From: CAYQLY01 sp964418605
GTDB taxonomy: Bacteria > Bacteroidota > Bacteroidia > Cytophagales > Cyclobacteriaceae
NCBI GenBank assembly: GCA_964418605.1
Contig: CAYQLY010000020.1
Location: forward strand, 1 to 13,969
Length of the DNA stretch: 13,969 nucleotides
Direction of reading: 5' to 3'
Shown: positions 7,326 to 13,969 of the stretch, piece after piece
Layout: each line of letters opens with the position of its first letter
How positions within the stretch are numbered: position 1 is the first letter of the stretch
Translations under genes and position numbers: made by a program
The notes under the pieces: model-generated
What the model saw: the letters and a program-made list of their open reading frames with translations, nothing else
Databases searched by the model: none
What the model was told of the DNA's origin: nothing

Positions 7326-7598
7326 TTATTTCATGTATTTTTTTGCATTATCTATTTTTTCTTTCTTTTCTTTAGCGTTTTGCTCAGTGTTTTTAACGTC
7401 TTGTTTTTTTTGGTCAACTTTTTGTTTTGCTTCTTCAGCATCTTGTTTTTTCTCGTTGACTTCTTCTTTCTTCTCGTTTGCCTCGTCTTTTGCTGTGTTC
7501 ACTTTATTGATCCCTTTTTTGAGTTGACCCTGAGCCAAGCTTAAAGTAGCCGCTCCAAAGAACACTAATGTGGCTGAGAAAAATAGTAACTTTTTCAT
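7326..7598 (-). CDS. Small exported Lys/Glu-rich coiled-coil protein
   Basis: This is a 90-residue protein. Residues 1-22 are a clear signal peptide (MKKLLFFSATLVFFGAATLS, cut after LAQ or nearby). The mature 67 residues are almost entirely Lys, Glu, Gln, Asp, Asn and Ala with regularly placed Val/Ile, as in a long amphipathic helix. Degenerate internal repeats are visible (EKKEEVNEKKQDAEEAKQ, VDQKKQDVKN). The predicted state is an extended periplasmic coiled coil. It is not recognised as a named family; Bacteroidota often encode such small proteins of unknown role. It stands as its own unit, with a hairpin after the stop and an AT-rich inverted repeat upstream. The opposite-strand frame through this gene is Phe/Ser-rich, which is the mirror of its Lys/Glu codons. 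Confidence 0.8.
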   Translation of the reverse strand: MKKLLFFSATLVFFGAATLSLAQGQLKKGINKVNTAKDEANEKKEEVNEKKQDAEEAKQKVDQKKQDVKNTEQNAKEKKEKIDNAKKYMK

Positions 7599-7644
7599 GA
7601 TTTTTTTGGTTTAAATTGTTATATAAAATGTATGCTCTTAAACT

Positions 7645-7652
7645 CGAACATA
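7645..7652 (-). promoter_or_regulatory. Weak candidate -7 box for the coiled-coil protein gene
   Basis: On the minus strand, TATGTTCG matches TAnnTTTG at all but one base. It lies about 47 nt before the ATG at 7598. No TTTG is present at the expected -33 position, only T-rich sequence. Confidence 0.25.
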
Positions 7653-7663
7653 TTTTAAATGTA

Positions 7664-7690
7664 ACTATTTTTTTTAATAAAAAAAATAGT
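7664..7690. repeat. 27-bp A/T inverted repeat between tilS and the coiled-coil gene
   Basis: ACTA followed by eight T, then AAT, then eight A followed by TAGT, form a perfect 12-bp inverted repeat with a 3-nt loop. It lies between the end of tilS (7813) and the start of the coiled-coil gene (7598). It could act as a weak terminator for tilS, as an AT-rich upstream promoter element, or as a curved protein-binding site. Confidence 0.5.
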
Positions 7691-7812
7691 ATTGGGTATT
7701 TTTATTTATAAATTTTCAAAATAGTTCCATAATCAAAGAAAACATAATAATATGAGATTAAATGTGGGTCATAGAGAAATAGATGGTTGGTGTTTTTTTC
7801 TTTGTACTCGCA

Positions 7813-9138
7813 TTACCTTTTCTTCCAAGCCATTTTCAATACCCATTTTGTTTCTTCTGTTAATTTATACCGTTCATCAATCTGCTGACCAACAAGCCAG
7901 CAAATTGATGAGTTGGACAAGAGTACACAAATTTTGTCTTTTTGAGAACGTGGAATTTTTTTATCGATGAGCCAATCACTGATTTTCTTTTTACCCGTCA
8001 TCCCTAAGGGTTGAAATTTATCACCATAATTCCAAGAACGAAGGATAAGTGGGAAGTGTAGTTTTTCATAATCCAGGAAAGCGGTTTCTGGTGAGCTTGT
8101 GATTTTATTGTTTTTTATTTCTTTCCTTTCGATGTATAAAGTAAAATCTGAGGTTTCTATTTTAGGAGTATCTTCTTCTATCAAGGTGTAAATAGATGGC
8201 CGATCAAAATCAATAGGTGTGAGAATGAGGTTTTCTCGGTCTTTTAGTAGTTGATCAGTTTCAGAATAAAATAGTTTTCCTGATTGAGAAGTTAGGGCTT
8301 GAATAATTGTATTAGCTTTTGAGAATGTAAATCCATACTTTTTTAACAGATGAGTTAATTTAATAGTATAGTTTTTTTCTTTCAAAATAGATTTAATATT
8401 TAATGTTGTTTGCTTGTCGTCTATAGTCGTTACATTTTTTTCAAAATTTTGTATGGCTTCTTTAAAGACATCTTCAATTGCAGCTAATTTTTCAGTTGCT
8501 TCATAAATAGTTTCTTCTAGTGTAGGATTTATTTTTTTTAAATGAGGCACTGCTTTATTTCGGATTAGATTGCGGCTATAGTCATTTTTAGCATTGGAGC
8601 TGTCTTCTCGCCAGCTTATTTTTTTCTTTTTTAAATAGGCTGTGATTTCTTCTTTTTTAGTAAACAACATCGGCCGAATAAGTTGATTTTGTTTTTTTAA
8701 AATGCCGTGGAGTCCAGCGATACCTGTGCCGCGTACTAAATTAAATAAAACTGTTTCGACTACATCATTTTGATGGTGTGCTGTTGCTATATAATTATAA
8801 CCGTGTTCTTTGAGCAGTTCATAAAACCAGGCGTATCGTTTTGTTCGAGCAAAGAGTTGAACAGACGTCTTGTCCATTTTATTATATGGGAAGGTGGCGT
8901 TAAAAAATGGGACTTTCCATTTTTTAGCGAATTTTTTCACGAACGCTTCATCTTCATCTGATTCTTTTCCACGTAATTTAAAATTGCAATGAGCAATAGC
9001 TATGTTGAATTTGGCCTCATGAAATAGATGAGCCATTGCGATGGAATCAGCACCGCCGCTGACTGCTAAAATTATTTTGTCTTCAGGTTGAAAAAGCTGA
9101 TGGTCGTCAATAAAGGAAAGAAATTTTTTTAACATCAT
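7813..9138 (-). CDS. tilS: tRNA(Ile)-lysidine synthase
   Basis: This is a 441-residue cytoplasmic enzyme that converts C34 of the CAU-anticodon tRNA-Ile to lysidine with ATP and lysine, switching decoding from AUG to AUA. The PP-loop ATPase signature SGGADS is at 27-32 (ILAVSGGADS). It is followed by the family segments IAHCNFKLRG (about 49-58), ATAHHQNDVVETVLFNL, VRGTGIAGLHGI and IRPML. The C-terminal TilS domain is present (RSWNYGDKFQPLGMTGKKK and SDWLIDKK, then the ICWLVGQQID strand). Length fits full-length bacterial TilS. Its ATG overlaps the stop of the upstream lipid kinase gene as ATGA (9138-9135), so translation is probably coupled. A second ATG follows immediately (MM start). The gene is expected to be essential. 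Confidence 0.97.
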   Translation of the reverse strand: MMLKKFLSFIDDHQLFQPEDKIILAVSGGADSIAMAHLFHEAKFNIAIAHCNFKLRGKESDEDEAFVKKFAKKWKVPFFNATFPYNKMDKTSVQLFARTKRYAWFYELLKEHGYNYIATAHHQNDVVETVLFNLVRGTGIAGLHGILKKQNQLIRPMLFTKKEEITAYLKKKKISWREDSSNAKNDYSRNLIRNKAVPHLKKINPTLEETIYEATEKLAAIEDVFKEAIQNFEKNVTTIDDKQTTLNIKSILKEKNYTIKLTHLLKKYGFTFSKANTIIQALTSQSGKLFYSETDQLLKDRENLILTPIDFDRPSIYTLIEEDTPKIETSDFTLYIERKEIKNNKITSSPETAFLDYEKLHFPLILRSWNYGDKFQPLGMTGKKKISDWLIDKKIPRSQKDKICVLLSNSSICWLVGQQIDERYKLTEETKWVLKMAWKKR

Positions 9139-10028
9139 GTATGAGGGGTGGGGCTAAGTACATGTAAACATTGAGGTATTATTTTAATCGTAAGATTGGC
9201 AGGTATTTTTATAGTTTCTCCATCAATATGAACCCATTCATCATTCGTTGTTTTTTTTTCGATCAGTAACTCTTTAGTGCGAATCATGGTTGTATAAGGC
9301 GAACGATCGATGTGTTTTCTAAACAGTTGTATGCCTAGTTTTATTCCTTTCCATTTAGGGAATGGCTTAATTAAGCAGCCGTCAAGCCATCCATCTTGAA
9401 TGTTTGCTTTCGGAGCGATATAGGCATTATTTCCATATTGATTGGCATTTGCAATGGTGATTAAAAAATAATTTTCAGTCCAAGCTGATTCATTTGTTTG
9501 AAGAGTATAGAATTTGCTTTGATATCTAAAAAATTCTTTCATTGCATGGTATAAATAACCTGTTAATCCACGCATTTTTTGATTCATAAACAATTGACTG
9601 ATGTGTGCATCAAATCCAATGCCTGCTGCACAAAAAAAAGGATGATCATTGATTGATCCTGCATCGATACAAATTGGTTGAAACTTATCTATACGTTGAA
9701 TTGCTTTTTTGCAATTAATAGGAATGCCTAAGTGTCTAGCTAATCCATTACCTGATCCTGCCGGAATAATTACCAATGGTTTAGTAGTATATAAAAGCTG
9801 GCTTGCAATTTCATTTACTGTTCCATCTCCACCTACTGCAGCAAACATGTCAAAACGAGTTAAATTTTCTTTGGTAATTACTTTTCCATGCCCAGCATAC
9901 TCTGTAAATCGTACTTCGTAATTTATTTTATCAGAATTAATGTATTTTTTTATATATTTTAATATATTTTTTTTATTTTTATTTCCTGAAATAGGATTTA
10001 TAATAAATAAAATATTTTTATAGTTCAT
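9135..10028 (-). CDS. Diacylglycerol kinase-family lipid kinase (YegS/BmrU-like)
   Basis: This is a 297-residue protein of the DAGK catalytic family, which phosphorylates diacylglycerol or related lipids with ATP at the membrane face. Motifs in order are NPISG (11-15), the nucleotide-binding GGDGTVNE (66-73) and PAGSGNGLARHLG (89-101). These are followed by CIDAG, FFCAAGIGFDA and the C-terminal beta-sandwich with DGWLDGCLI and HIDGE. Length is normal for YegS/BmrU/YtlR proteins. The exact lipid substrate (diacylglycerol, undecaprenol or sphingoid base) cannot be read from the sequence. It forms a tight operon with tilS. A TAAATTTG box lies 20 nt upstream of the start. The N-terminal coding DNA (9940-9990) is very A/T-rich because of runs of Lys, Asn and Ile codons. 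Confidence 0.93.
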   Translation of the reverse strand: MNYKNILFIINPISGNKNKKNILKYIKKYINSDKINYEVRFTEYAGHGKVITKENLTRFDMFAAVGGDGTVNEIASQLLYTTKPLVIIPAGSGNGLARHLGIPINCKKAIQRIDKFQPICIDAGSINDHPFFCAAGIGFDAHISQLFMNQKMRGLTGYLYHAMKEFFRYQSKFYTLQTNESAWTENYFLITIANANQYGNNAYIAPKANIQDGWLDGCLIKPFPKWKGIKLGIQLFRKHIDRSPYTTMIRTKELLIEKKTTNDEWVHIDGETIKIPANLTIKIIPQCLHVLSPTPHT

Positions 10029-10047
10029 GAGTAATTTACCTGGATAC

Positions 10048-10055
10048 CAAATTTA
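10048..10055 (-). promoter_or_regulatory. Candidate -7 box of the lipid kinase-tilS operon
   Basis: On the minus strand, TAAATTTG matches TAnnTTTG exactly and lies 20 nt from the ATG at 10028. The -33 position shows only ATTTAT-like sequence, not TTTG, so this rests on one box and its sensible position. Confidence 0.4.
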
Positions 10056-10094
10056 CAGTTTATGTTGAATATAAATGGAGATGGAATCAATTTC

Positions 10095-10102
10095 TATTTT
10101 TG
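10095..10102 (+). promoter_or_regulatory. Candidate -7 box of the glycosyltransferase-LTD operon
   Basis: TATTTTTG matches TAnnTTTG exactly. It lies 23 nt before an ATG at 10125 and 35 nt before the preferred ATG at 10137. No TTTG is found 19 bases upstream. If real, it rules out the most upstream in-frame ATG at 10062 as the start. Confidence 0.35.
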
Positions 10103-10112
10103 TGTTATACTT

Positions 10113-10125
10113 TACACAGTGTGTA
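10113..10125. repeat. Palindrome TACAC-AGT-GTGTA in the leader of the glycosyltransferase gene
   Basis: Perfect 5-bp arms surround a 3-nt centre. An outer pair ATAC (10107-10110) and GTAT (10123-10126) also matches. It sits between the candidate -7 box and the preferred start codon, where a repressor site or a leader hairpin would act. Length is modest, so chance is possible. Confidence 0.35.
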
Positions 10126-10136
10126 TGAAGGGCAGT

Positions 10137-11219
10137 ATGAAAAAATATATCATTATTGTACAGGGAGAGGGGAGAGGTCATTTGACGCAAGCCTTAGCTG
10201 TGGAAGAGTTATTGATCAAGAGTGGTCATCATGTGTCTGCAGTATTAGTAGGTAAAAGCTCACGGCGTCAAGTTCCTGCTTTTTTTTATCAACGTATTCA
10301 AAGTCCTGTTCATCATTTTGAAAGCCCTAATTTTTGGTTTGATCGTCGGAAACGATCTGTGAATATTTTTTTGACTCTTTTTTATAATTTAATTCGCTGT
10401 CGCACATTTTTTAAAAGTGTACGTTGGATGCATCGTATTGTACAGGAGCATCGACCTGATATTATTCTTAATTTTTATGATTTAGTAGCTGGACTATATT
10501 CTGGTTGGTATCGCCCATCTCAACCTTTTATTTGCGTCGGGCATCATTATTGGATGGGGCATCCTGATTTTAATTTTCCACGAGGATATTGTATTAACCG
10601 TTGCTTATTACAAGTTAATAATAAGATTACATCATGGCGTGCTCATCGTCGGTTGGCACTTTCATTTTTTCCAGTTGCTGATTCTCTTCCTCAAAAGATA
10701 GAAGTGGTTCCTCCTTTATTGCGCCAACATCTTTTTAAGTTGAAGCCGGTTAGAGAAAATTTTGTTTTAGTTTATTTACTTAATCATGGATATGCAGAGG
10801 ATGTTATTCGTTGGCATCAGTTAAATAGCGAGTTAGAAATACATTGTTTCTGGGATAAAAAAAATGTAGAACCTGTTTATAGTCCACATCCCGGCTTGAC
10901 GTTTCATGCATTGAATGACGCATTGTTTCTTGATTTGATGAGTCGATGTAAAATCTACGTATCAACAGCTGGTTTTGAATCTGTTTGTGAAGCATTTTAT
11001 TTAGCTAAGCCTGTCATACTCATTCCAACAAGTGGTCATTTTGAACAAAAGTGTAATGCATGGGATGCTGTTCGTGCGGGTGTAGGAATCTATCGTACTG
11101 GCTTTGATTTTTTGATTCAAGATGAAGTATTAGCCCTTCATGAGTCTAAGCATAATTCATTTGTGCATTGGGTCGCGCAATCAGAAAAATTGTTTCTTGA
11201 AAAAATAACGTTGATATAA
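10137..11219 (+). CDS. GT-B fold glycosyltransferase-like protein (MJ1255/MurG-like)
   Basis: From the ATG at 10137 this is a 360-residue protein beginning MKKYIIIVQGEGRGHLTQAL. The GEGRGHLTQA loop (10-19) is the usual N-terminal motif of GT-B glycosyltransferases of the MurG/GT28-related MJ1255 family, so I prefer this start. An in-frame ATG at 10125 is possible, and 10062 would add an unlikely 25 residues. The C-terminal half has the donor-site-like pattern STAGFESVCEAFYLAKPVILIP (276-297) and HFEQKCNA (301-308). The role is probably transfer of a sugar to a lipid or surface polymer at the cytoplasmic face; donor and acceptor are unknown. There is no signal peptide. The stop is 6 nt before the lamin-tail protein gene, so the two are likely co-transcribed. 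Arg codons CGT/CGC are frequent, unlike the left-hand genes. Confidence 0.82.
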   Translation: MKKYIIIVQGEGRGHLTQALAVEELLIKSGHHVSAVLVGKSSRRQVPAFFYQRIQSPVHHFESPNFWFDRRKRSVNIFLTLFYNLIRCRTFFKSVRWMHRIVQEHRPDIILNFYDLVAGLYSGWYRPSQPFICVGHHYWMGHPDFNFPRGYCINRCLLQVNNKITSWRAHRRLALSFFPVADSLPQKIEVVPPLLRQHLFKLKPVRENFVLVYLLNHGYAEDVIRWHQLNSELEIHCFWDKKNVEPVYSPHPGLTFHALNDALFLDLMSRCKIYVSTAGFESVCEAFYLAKPVILIPTSGHFEQKCNAWDAVRAGVGIYRTGFDFLIQDEVLALHESKHNSFVHWVAQSEKLFLEKITLI

Positions 11220-11225
11220 AAAACT

Positions 11226-13724
11226 ATGTTTTATCGCTCTTTTTTTTTATGTTTTTTATTTTTTATTTTTTTCTTTTTAGATAAAAATAATGCTCAAAAT
11301 TACAAACAACTAATTATTAATGAGATTTTTTGTGATCCAGATGGTGATGCACAACCTGATCCACGTGTGCTTCCATCTGTTGAATATATAGAGTTGTATA
11401 ACCCATCAAATCAGGTAATTAATTTAAATGGTCTATTTCTTTCTGGTGGAAAAATTGGAAATGGAAAAATCGATCCTCAATCGTATGTGATACTTTGTCC
11501 AACGGCATCAGTAGGCTTGTTTACTTCATTTGGTACTGTAGTTGGTGTGACTTCATGGAATACGTTGACGAATACGGGTGAAAAGATAATATTAACCTCA
11601 CCGACGGGTCAGCTTATTGATAGCGTGACTTATGCTCTCTCTTTTTATAATGACCCACTTAAAAAAGATGGAGGATGGAGTCTTGAACAAGTTAATCCAT
11701 CCCTATGGTGTAAAATGGGATCATCCAATTGGAAATCCTCTGTTCATCCATCTGGTGGTACTCCTGGAAAACAAAATAGTGTTTATGATGTGACGCCTGA
11801 TACTCAATCACCACTTGTGGAACGTGTGGAAGTTCTATCGTCAACACATCTGCGTATTTTTTTTAATGAAGAAATGGATACGTTGAGTTTGTATAAAGGA
11901 GTATATGAGTGGAGTGGATTAAAGTTAGTGCCTCATCATATTGCGATGAAGTCAGTAGATTTTTTAATGACGTCTCAACTTGATTCTGGTAAGGTGTATA
12001 GTTGCCGAGTTAGTCAGGTTAAGGATTGTTCCGGTAATATGATTCTTCCTGTAGAAAATAAATTGGGAATAGGAGGTATTCCTTTGTATCATGAGGTGTT
12101 GATTACTGAAATTTTTGCGGATCCTTCTCCAGTTGTGGGATTGCCTGAGGCAGAATATATCGAGTTGTATAATTCGTCTGATCGTATTCTTGATTTAATG
12201 TATATAAAGATAGTGGATGGTAAAACAATTCTTTCATTTTCTTCTTGTTTGCTTTTACCGAAAGAGTATGTTATTGTTACTGCTGCATCAAATGTGGCTA
12301 AGTTTCAATCGTATGGAAAAGTAGTGGGTGTGTTGGGTTATTTGTCATTACTTAACCAAGGTGAACTACTGCAGTTGGTTAATGCTACACATCAAGAAGT
12401 ATATTCAGTAGCTTATACGGTTGATTGGTATCGTGATGCTGAAAAACAAGATGGGGGTTGGTCGTTAGAGATGATTGATGTAAGATATCCCTGTGTAGGT
12501 CAGAGGAATTGGAAAGCATCAGAAAATGAGTTGGGAGGCACACCAGGTGCTGTAAATTCTGTTTCATCAGATCAGCCTGATTTAACTGGTCCTATACTTG
12601 AGTATATTCAGCCGATAGATTCACGTCATGTGAAACTAGTCTTTAATGAATTATTAGATAAAAACATAAGTACATATGCTGCATTTGAATTATCGCCTTA
12701 TATATCTATTGATTCAGTTGTGCTAGATAAAGATCAACGTTCGATTGTGTTTTTTTTTCAGTATCCCATTCAACCGAAGATACGGTATAAGGTAAGACCA
12801 TCTTTGATACAGGATTGTAGTGGGAATACCATGCTGGCTGGTCAAGAGTTCTTTTTTTCGCTACCGGATAAAATAGATTCAACTGATATCGTGATTAATG
12901 AAGTATTATTTAATCCTCAACCTGGTGGAGTTGATTTTGTGGAGTTATATAATCGTTCGGATAAGTATTTTAATTTAAAAAAATGTAAGATTGGGTCTTA
13001 TCGGGATAATCAACATCTTGAAGTTGTTTTTTTGGTTGATGGAGATTATATATTAGAGCCTTATTCATATCTTGCTCTAACGAGTGATAAGATAGCTCTT
13101 AAACAATTTTATCCTTCGGCAGTTGATAATGTAATTTTAGAACGAAAAAATTTACCAAGTTATGATGATGACCAAGGTGTTGTTTTGATTTTTGATTCCT
13201 TAGGTCATATCATAGACCAGATGGCTTATCGGGATGATTTTCACTTTGCTTTATTGAAAGATAAAGAAGGTGTTTCATTAGAAAAAATTTCCCCTGAGCT
13301 TTCTTCTAATCAGAAAGAAAGTTGGCATTCAGCAGGAAGTGAGGTTGGGTATGCTACACCTGGTTACCGCAATTCGCAATACCATGATGTTTTATCTTCT
13401 GAGCATGAATTGACTGTGGAGCCTCGTGTGTTTACACCTGATAATGATGGGTATCAAGATGTTGCTATTATTCATTATCGCTTTTCACAACCAGGATATA
13501 TTGGCACTGTTTCTGTTTTTGATGTGGAAGGAAGAAAAATTAAAGACTTAGTTGTTAATGCTTTGCTTTCTTCAGAAGGTTCATGGGTCTGGGATGGATT
13601 AGATGCTGCAGGTGAATCGGTATTGTCCGGGTATTATGTGTTGATGGGTACTTTTTTTAGGTTGGATGGAGACGTCAGTCGATGGAAATCTGTCGTGGTG
13701 GTTGGCCAGGTGTCGCGCGATTAG
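11226..13724 (+). CDS. Exported lamin-tail-domain protein with three LTD repeats
   Basis: This is an 832-residue protein with a signal peptide (very Phe-rich core, residues 5-18, cut near NAQ at 22-24). Three lamin-tail domains start with matching segments: IINEIFCDP (30-38), LITEIFADP (292-300) and VINEVLFNP (556-564). Each is followed by a YIELYN/FVELYN strand (54-59, 311-316, 571-576), and each ends with GGTPG or ATPG (177-181, 437-441, 710-713). The first two also share DGGWSLE (148-154, 409-415). Ig-like (Big_5/SbsA type) domains separate them, each ending in a DCSGN turn (267-271, 530-534). The C-terminus (about 733-830) has FTPDNDGYQD and a GRKIKD...WDGLDAAGE...SGYY pattern, as in FlgD-like/gliding-associated C-terminal domains. 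This suggests secretion to the surface, perhaps by the type IX system. Ligand unknown; probably structural or adhesive. It is the second gene of an operon with a glycosyltransferase. Confidence 0.88.
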   Translation: MFYRSFFLCFLFFIFFFLDKNNAQNYKQLIINEIFCDPDGDAQPDPRVLPSVEYIELYNPSNQVINLNGLFLSGGKIGNGKIDPQSYVILCPTASVGLFTSFGTVVGVTSWNTLTNTGEKIILTSPTGQLIDSVTYALSFYNDPLKKDGGWSLEQVNPSLWCKMGSSNWKSSVHPSGGTPGKQNSVYDVTPDTQSPLVERVEVLSSTHLRIFFNEEMDTLSLYKGVYEWSGLKLVPHHIAMKSVDFLMTSQLDSGKVYSCRVSQVKDCSGNMILPVENKLGIGGIPLYHEVLITEIFADPSPVVGLPEAEYIELYNSSDRILDLMYIKIVDGKTILSFSSCLLLPKEYVIVTAASNVAKFQSYGKVVGVLGYLSLLNQGELLQLVNATHQEVYSVAYTVDWYRDAEKQDGGWSLEMIDVRYPCVGQRNWKASENELGGTPGAVNSVSSDQPDLTGPILEYIQPIDSRHVKLVFNELLDKNISTYAAFELSPYISIDSVVLDKDQRSIVFFFQYPIQPKIRYKVRPSLIQDCSGNTMLAGQEFFFSLPDKIDSTDIVINEVLFNPQPGGVDFVELYNRSDKYFNLKKCKIGSYRDNQHLEVVFLVDGDYILEPYSYLALTSDKIALKQFYPSAVDNVILERKNLPSYDDDQGVVLIFDSLGHIIDQMAYRDDFHFALLKDKEGVSLEKISPELSSNQKESWHSAGSEVGYATPGYRNSQYHDVLSSEHELTVEPRVFTPDNDGYQDVAIIHYRFSQPGYIGTVSVFDVEGRKIKDLVVNALLSSEGSWVWDGLDAAGESVLSGYYVLMGTFFRLDGDVSRWKSVVVVGQVSRD

Positions 13725-13780
13725 TATAAGATAGTATAGTAATATGTTTCTAAACTCAAAATAGGATTTGGTTTTCCGCC

Positions 13781-13804
13781 TTTGCAGGTGTTCTCACCTG
13801 CAAA
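13781..13804 (+). terminator. Strong hairpin after the lamin-tail protein gene
   Basis: TTTGCAGGTG (13781-13790) and CACCTGCAAA (13795-13804) form a perfect 10-bp stem with a TTCT tetraloop, 56 nt past the stop codon. The stem is GC-rich relative to the surroundings. It is followed by A rather than T on the plus strand, so intrinsic termination is not textbook, but position and stability suit the end of this transcript. Confidence 0.6.
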
Positions 13805-13818
13805 AAAACTTGTATTAA

Positions 13819-13841
13819 AGGCTCTGTATAATTATGAGCCT
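13819..13841 (+). terminator. Second, weaker hairpin downstream
   Basis: AGGCTC (13819-13824) pairs with GAGCCT (13836-13841) across an 11-nt loop that itself contains the palindrome ATAATTAT. It follows the stronger hairpin by 14 nt and may back it up, or be a leader element unrelated to termination. Confidence 0.35.
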
Positions 13842-13887
13842 AAATGCACAACGGGTATAATAATATATTTTTCTTTTTCATATAAAT

Positions 13888-13918
13888 TTTGTTTTACAAT
13901 TATTTAGTTCTACCTTTG
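13888..13918 (+). promoter_or_regulatory. Consensus Bacteroidota promoter at the right edge
   Basis: TTTG (13888-13891), exactly 19 bases, then TACCTTTG (13911-13918) match the primary-sigma consensus TTTG-N19-TAnnTTTG at every fixed position. Transcription would start near 13925 and lead into the ATG at 13947 with a leader of about 20-25 nt. This is the best promoter in the window and a main reason to assign the DNA to Bacteroidota. Confidence 0.8.
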
Positions 13919-13946
13919 AGCTGGTTAACCCTTATTTTTCAGAGAA

Positions 13947-13969
13947 ATGAAGTTTATAATAATCAAAAA
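13947..13969 (+). CDS. Partial 5' end of a gene running off the window
   Basis: An ATG at 13947 opens a frame encoding MKFIIIK before the sequence ends. It lies about 28 nt after a consensus promoter, with no better start in between. The product cannot be identified from seven codons. Confidence 0.5.

Noticed and set aside
7333..7527. Phe/Ser-rich plus-strand frame looking like a membrane protein
   Set aside because: It is the reverse complement of Lys/Glu codons of the coiled-coil gene, which has a proper signal peptide and hairpin.
7752..7970. 72-residue plus-strand frame over the end of tilS
   Set aside because: Most of it is antisense to the conserved TilS C-terminal domain; no family resemblance.
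9940..9990. A/T-rich low-complexity run resembling a replication-origin or AT island
   Set aside because: It lies inside the lipid kinase coding region and is explained by Lys, Asn, Ile and Tyr codons; no DnaA-box cluster seen.
10062..10136. N-terminal extension of the glycosyltransferase from ATG 10062
   Set aside because: The extra 25 residues do not belong to the family and overlap a promoter-like box and a palindrome; the conserved start MKKYIIIVQGEGRGH begins at 10137.
1..13969. CRISPR array, tRNA or rRNA genes, insertion sequences
   Set aside because: I saw no regularly spaced direct repeats, no cloverleaf or rRNA-like segments, and no transposase or terminal inverted repeats.

Overview
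The window looks like a chromosomal stretch from a low-GC member of the Bacteroidota. Evidence: a promoter at the right edge matches the Bacteroidota consensus TTTG-N19-TAnnTTTG exactly, and related boxes lie upstream of other genes. Clear Shine-Dalgarno sequences are not obvious. Protein families typical of the phylum are present: an exosortase K/MSEP-CTERM pair, lamin-tail-domain proteins and a glycan-binding/Hint secreted protein. I cannot name a genus from the sequence alone.

Left half (1-7600), all on the minus strand and strongly AT-rich. It holds genes for envelope or secreted proteins. In transcription order these are: a small Lys/Glu-rich secreted coiled-coil protein (7598-7326); a secreted protein with an NADase-type glycan-binding domain and a C-terminal Hint domain (7110-5854); an exosortase of the XrtK type (5775-5221); its probable dedicated substrate, a 940-residue membrane protein with VIT and VWA-like domains and an MTEP C-terminal sorting signal (5237-2415); a predicted outer-membrane beta-barrel protein (2405-1665); a small two-helix membrane protein resembling DUF3592 (1608-1126); a secreted alpha/beta hydrolase (983-198); and the first 13 codons of another exported protein (39-1). 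The last two genes share a duplicated promoter/leader.

Middle (7813-10028), minus strand: a two-gene operon of a YegS/BmrU-type diacylglycerol/lipid kinase followed by tilS, joined by an ATGA stop/start overlap. This is the housekeeping part of the window.

Right part (10137-13724), plus strand and divergent from the kinase: a GT-B glycosyltransferase-like protein and, 6 nt later, an 832-residue exported protein with three lamin-tail domains alternating with Ig-like domains. Two hairpins follow, then a consensus promoter and the first codons of a further gene running off the window.

The most interesting system is the XrtK cassette: overlapping genes for one membrane protease/transpeptidase and one giant VIT-VWA substrate, with an outer-membrane protein 9 nt downstream. 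Exosortase/MSEP pairing is known, but what the substrate does is, to my knowledge, not established. The Hint-domain protein directly upstream may belong to the same secretion-related locus.
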